Shown: positions 6,783 through 7,050 of the stretch, piece by piece
How the letters are laid out: the number at the start of each line of letters is the position of its first letter
Numbering within the stretch: position 1 is the first letter of the stretch
From: Altererythrobacter sp.
Lineage (GTDB): Bacteria; Pseudomonadota; Alphaproteobacteria; Sphingomonadales; Sphingomonadaceae
DNA length: 7,050 bases
Assembly: GCA_024636575.1 (NCBI GenBank)
Contig: JAGXGU010000030.1
Location: forward strand, 1 to 7,050
Direction: 5' to 3'
Notes under the pieces: model-generated
What the model was told of the DNA's origin: nothing
Databases searched by the model: none
What the model saw: the letters and a program-made list of their open reading frames with translations, nothing else
Translations under genes and position numbers: made by a program

Positions 6783-6818
6783 TTAATGCTGCAAAATTGC
6801 GCATTAAATGCGCGAATT
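6783..6818. promoter_or_regulatory. Likely LysR operator: overlapping AATGC dyads
   Basis: Two perfect inverted repeats share a half-site. TTAATGC (6783-6789) and GCATTAA (6801-6807) form a 7-bp dyad with an 11-bp centre, the spacing often seen in T-N11-A LysR boxes. GCGCATT (6799-6805) and AATGCGC (6807-6813) form a 15-bp palindrome centred on 6806, flanked by AATT on both sides (6795-6798 and 6815-6818). Three AATGC/GCATT half-sites result (6785, 6801, 6807). A LysR tetramer covering recognition and activation sites would fit this layout. The location between divergent regulator and target genes supports the call; binding itself is inferred. Confidence 0.6.
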
Positions 6819-6833
6819 GGCCTCTACACTCAA
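6803..6833 (-). promoter_or_regulatory. Candidate promoter of the LysR gene, overlapping the dyad
   Basis: Read on the minus strand, TTTAAT (6803-6808) matches the -10 consensus at five of six positions and TTGAGT (6828-6833) is a partial -35, with a long 19-bp spacer. The -10 lies inside the palindrome, so a bound regulator would block its own promoter, as is usual for LysR autorepression. This is speculative. Confidence 0.3.
6825..6830 (+). promoter_or_regulatory. Candidate -10 box for the flavoprotein gene
   Basis: TACACT matches the -10 consensus at four of six positions. The region where a -35 would fall (about 6802-6807) has no consensus hexamer but is the end of the AATGC dyad. A weak -35 covered by an activator site would fit a LysR-activated promoter. 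This is inferred from position only. Confidence 0.25.
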
Positions 6834-6854
6834 TTCATGCAACATGCCATATGG

Positions 6855-6878
6855 GGTGATGAAACATCATCCAGGAGA
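6855..6878 (+). promoter_or_regulatory. Strong ribosome site preceded by a small hairpin
   Basis: AGGAGA (6873-6878) lies 7 nt before the ATG at 6886; it is the best ribosome binding site in the window and fixes that start. Directly before it, TGATG (6857-6861) and CATCA (6865-6869) form a stem with an AAA loop, extended by GG/CC (6855-6856 with 6871-6872) past one bulged T. The stem leaves the ribosome site itself unpaired. Confidence 0.6.
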
Positions 6879-6885
6879 ATTTCCC

Positions 6886-7050
6886 ATGAAAATACTCGCC
6901 TTTTCCACCAGCAATTCCAGCCAGTCGATCAACCGCAAGCTGGCCCAGCATGCTGCGGATGTCCTGAAAACGGAAATCCTGCCCGGTGCGGATATCGAAA
7001 TGCTGGACATCAATGATTACGAAATGCCGATCTATTCGATGGACCGCGAA
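6886..7050 (+). CDS. NAD(P)H-dependent FMN reductase-like flavoprotein, 3' end missing
   Basis: Fifty-five N-terminal residues are visible before the window ends. The start MKILAFSTSNSSQSINRKLA is the first beta strand and phosphate-binding loop of the flavodoxin-like NADPH-dependent FMN reductase family, where the S-x-S-x-x-S-x-N pattern holds the FMN phosphate. The following AADVL helix, the MLDINDYEMPIYS stretch (second strand and loop, compare D-L-x-D-Y-x-x-P-x-Y/F in the family) and the trailing MDRE agree. Such proteins are cytosolic and reduce FMN, quinones, azo compounds or chromate with NAD(P)H; the substrate here cannot be told. The start is secure because of the AGGAGA site. It is transcribed divergently from the LysR gene at 5882-6763, its probable regulator, across a dyad-containing promoter region. 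Confidence 0.85.
   Translation, partial: MKILAFSTSNSSQSINRKLAQHAADVLKTEILPGADIEMLDINDYEMPIYSMDRE

Noticed and set aside
6029..6859. Plus-strand open frame of 276 codons opposite the LysR gene
   Set aside because: Antisense shadow; it also runs through the divergent promoter region and has no recognisable domain.
6624..7016. Plus-strand open frame of 130 codons across the LysR/flavoprotein promoter
   Set aside because: Out of frame with the flavoprotein start, which has a good ribosome site and family motifs; no coding character of its own.

Overview
The window looks like a piece of chromosome from a GC-rich alphaproteobacterium, most likely a sphingomonad or Erythrobacter-like genome. That placement rests on the high GC content, the style of the MetZ and ApaG proteins, the fused glycosyltransferase-GtrA protein and the scarcity of strong Shine-Dalgarno sequences. 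It is an inference from sequence character, not a database match. There are seven protein genes, two of them cut by the window ends. I see no tRNA, rRNA, CRISPR array, insertion sequence or phage gene.

Layout: (1) 1-725, plus strand, is the C-terminal part of a polyprenyl-phosphate sugar synthase fused to a GtrA membrane domain. (2) 722-2002, minus strand, is a PMT-family membrane glycosyltransferase; its stop overlaps that of gene 1. (3) 2146-3354, plus, is metZ, for O-succinylhomoserine sulfhydrylase. (4) 3355-3579 is an AT-rich spacer with several inverted repeats. (5) 3580-5385, plus, is a MASE1-PAS-GGDEF diguanylate cyclase. (6) 5483-5881, plus, is apaG. (7) 5882-6763, minus, is a LysR-type regulator whose stop abuts that of apaG. 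(8) 6764-6885 is a divergent promoter region with a strong dyad. (9) 6886-7050, plus, is the start of an NAD(P)H-dependent FMN reductase-like flavoprotein.

How the genes work together: genes 1 and 2 fit one pathway, in which a lipid-linked sugar is made and perhaps flipped by the first protein and then used as donor by the PMT-like transferase in the periplasm. metZ is a housekeeping methionine gene. The diguanylate cyclase is a membrane sensor that makes c-di-GMP. The LysR gene and the reductase form a classic divergent regulator-target pair, with a likely operator between them.

I found no clearly undescribed multi-gene system. The signals most worth a second look are non-coding: the repeat-rich spacer before the diguanylate cyclase gene, and the AATGC-based dyad between the LysR and reductase genes.
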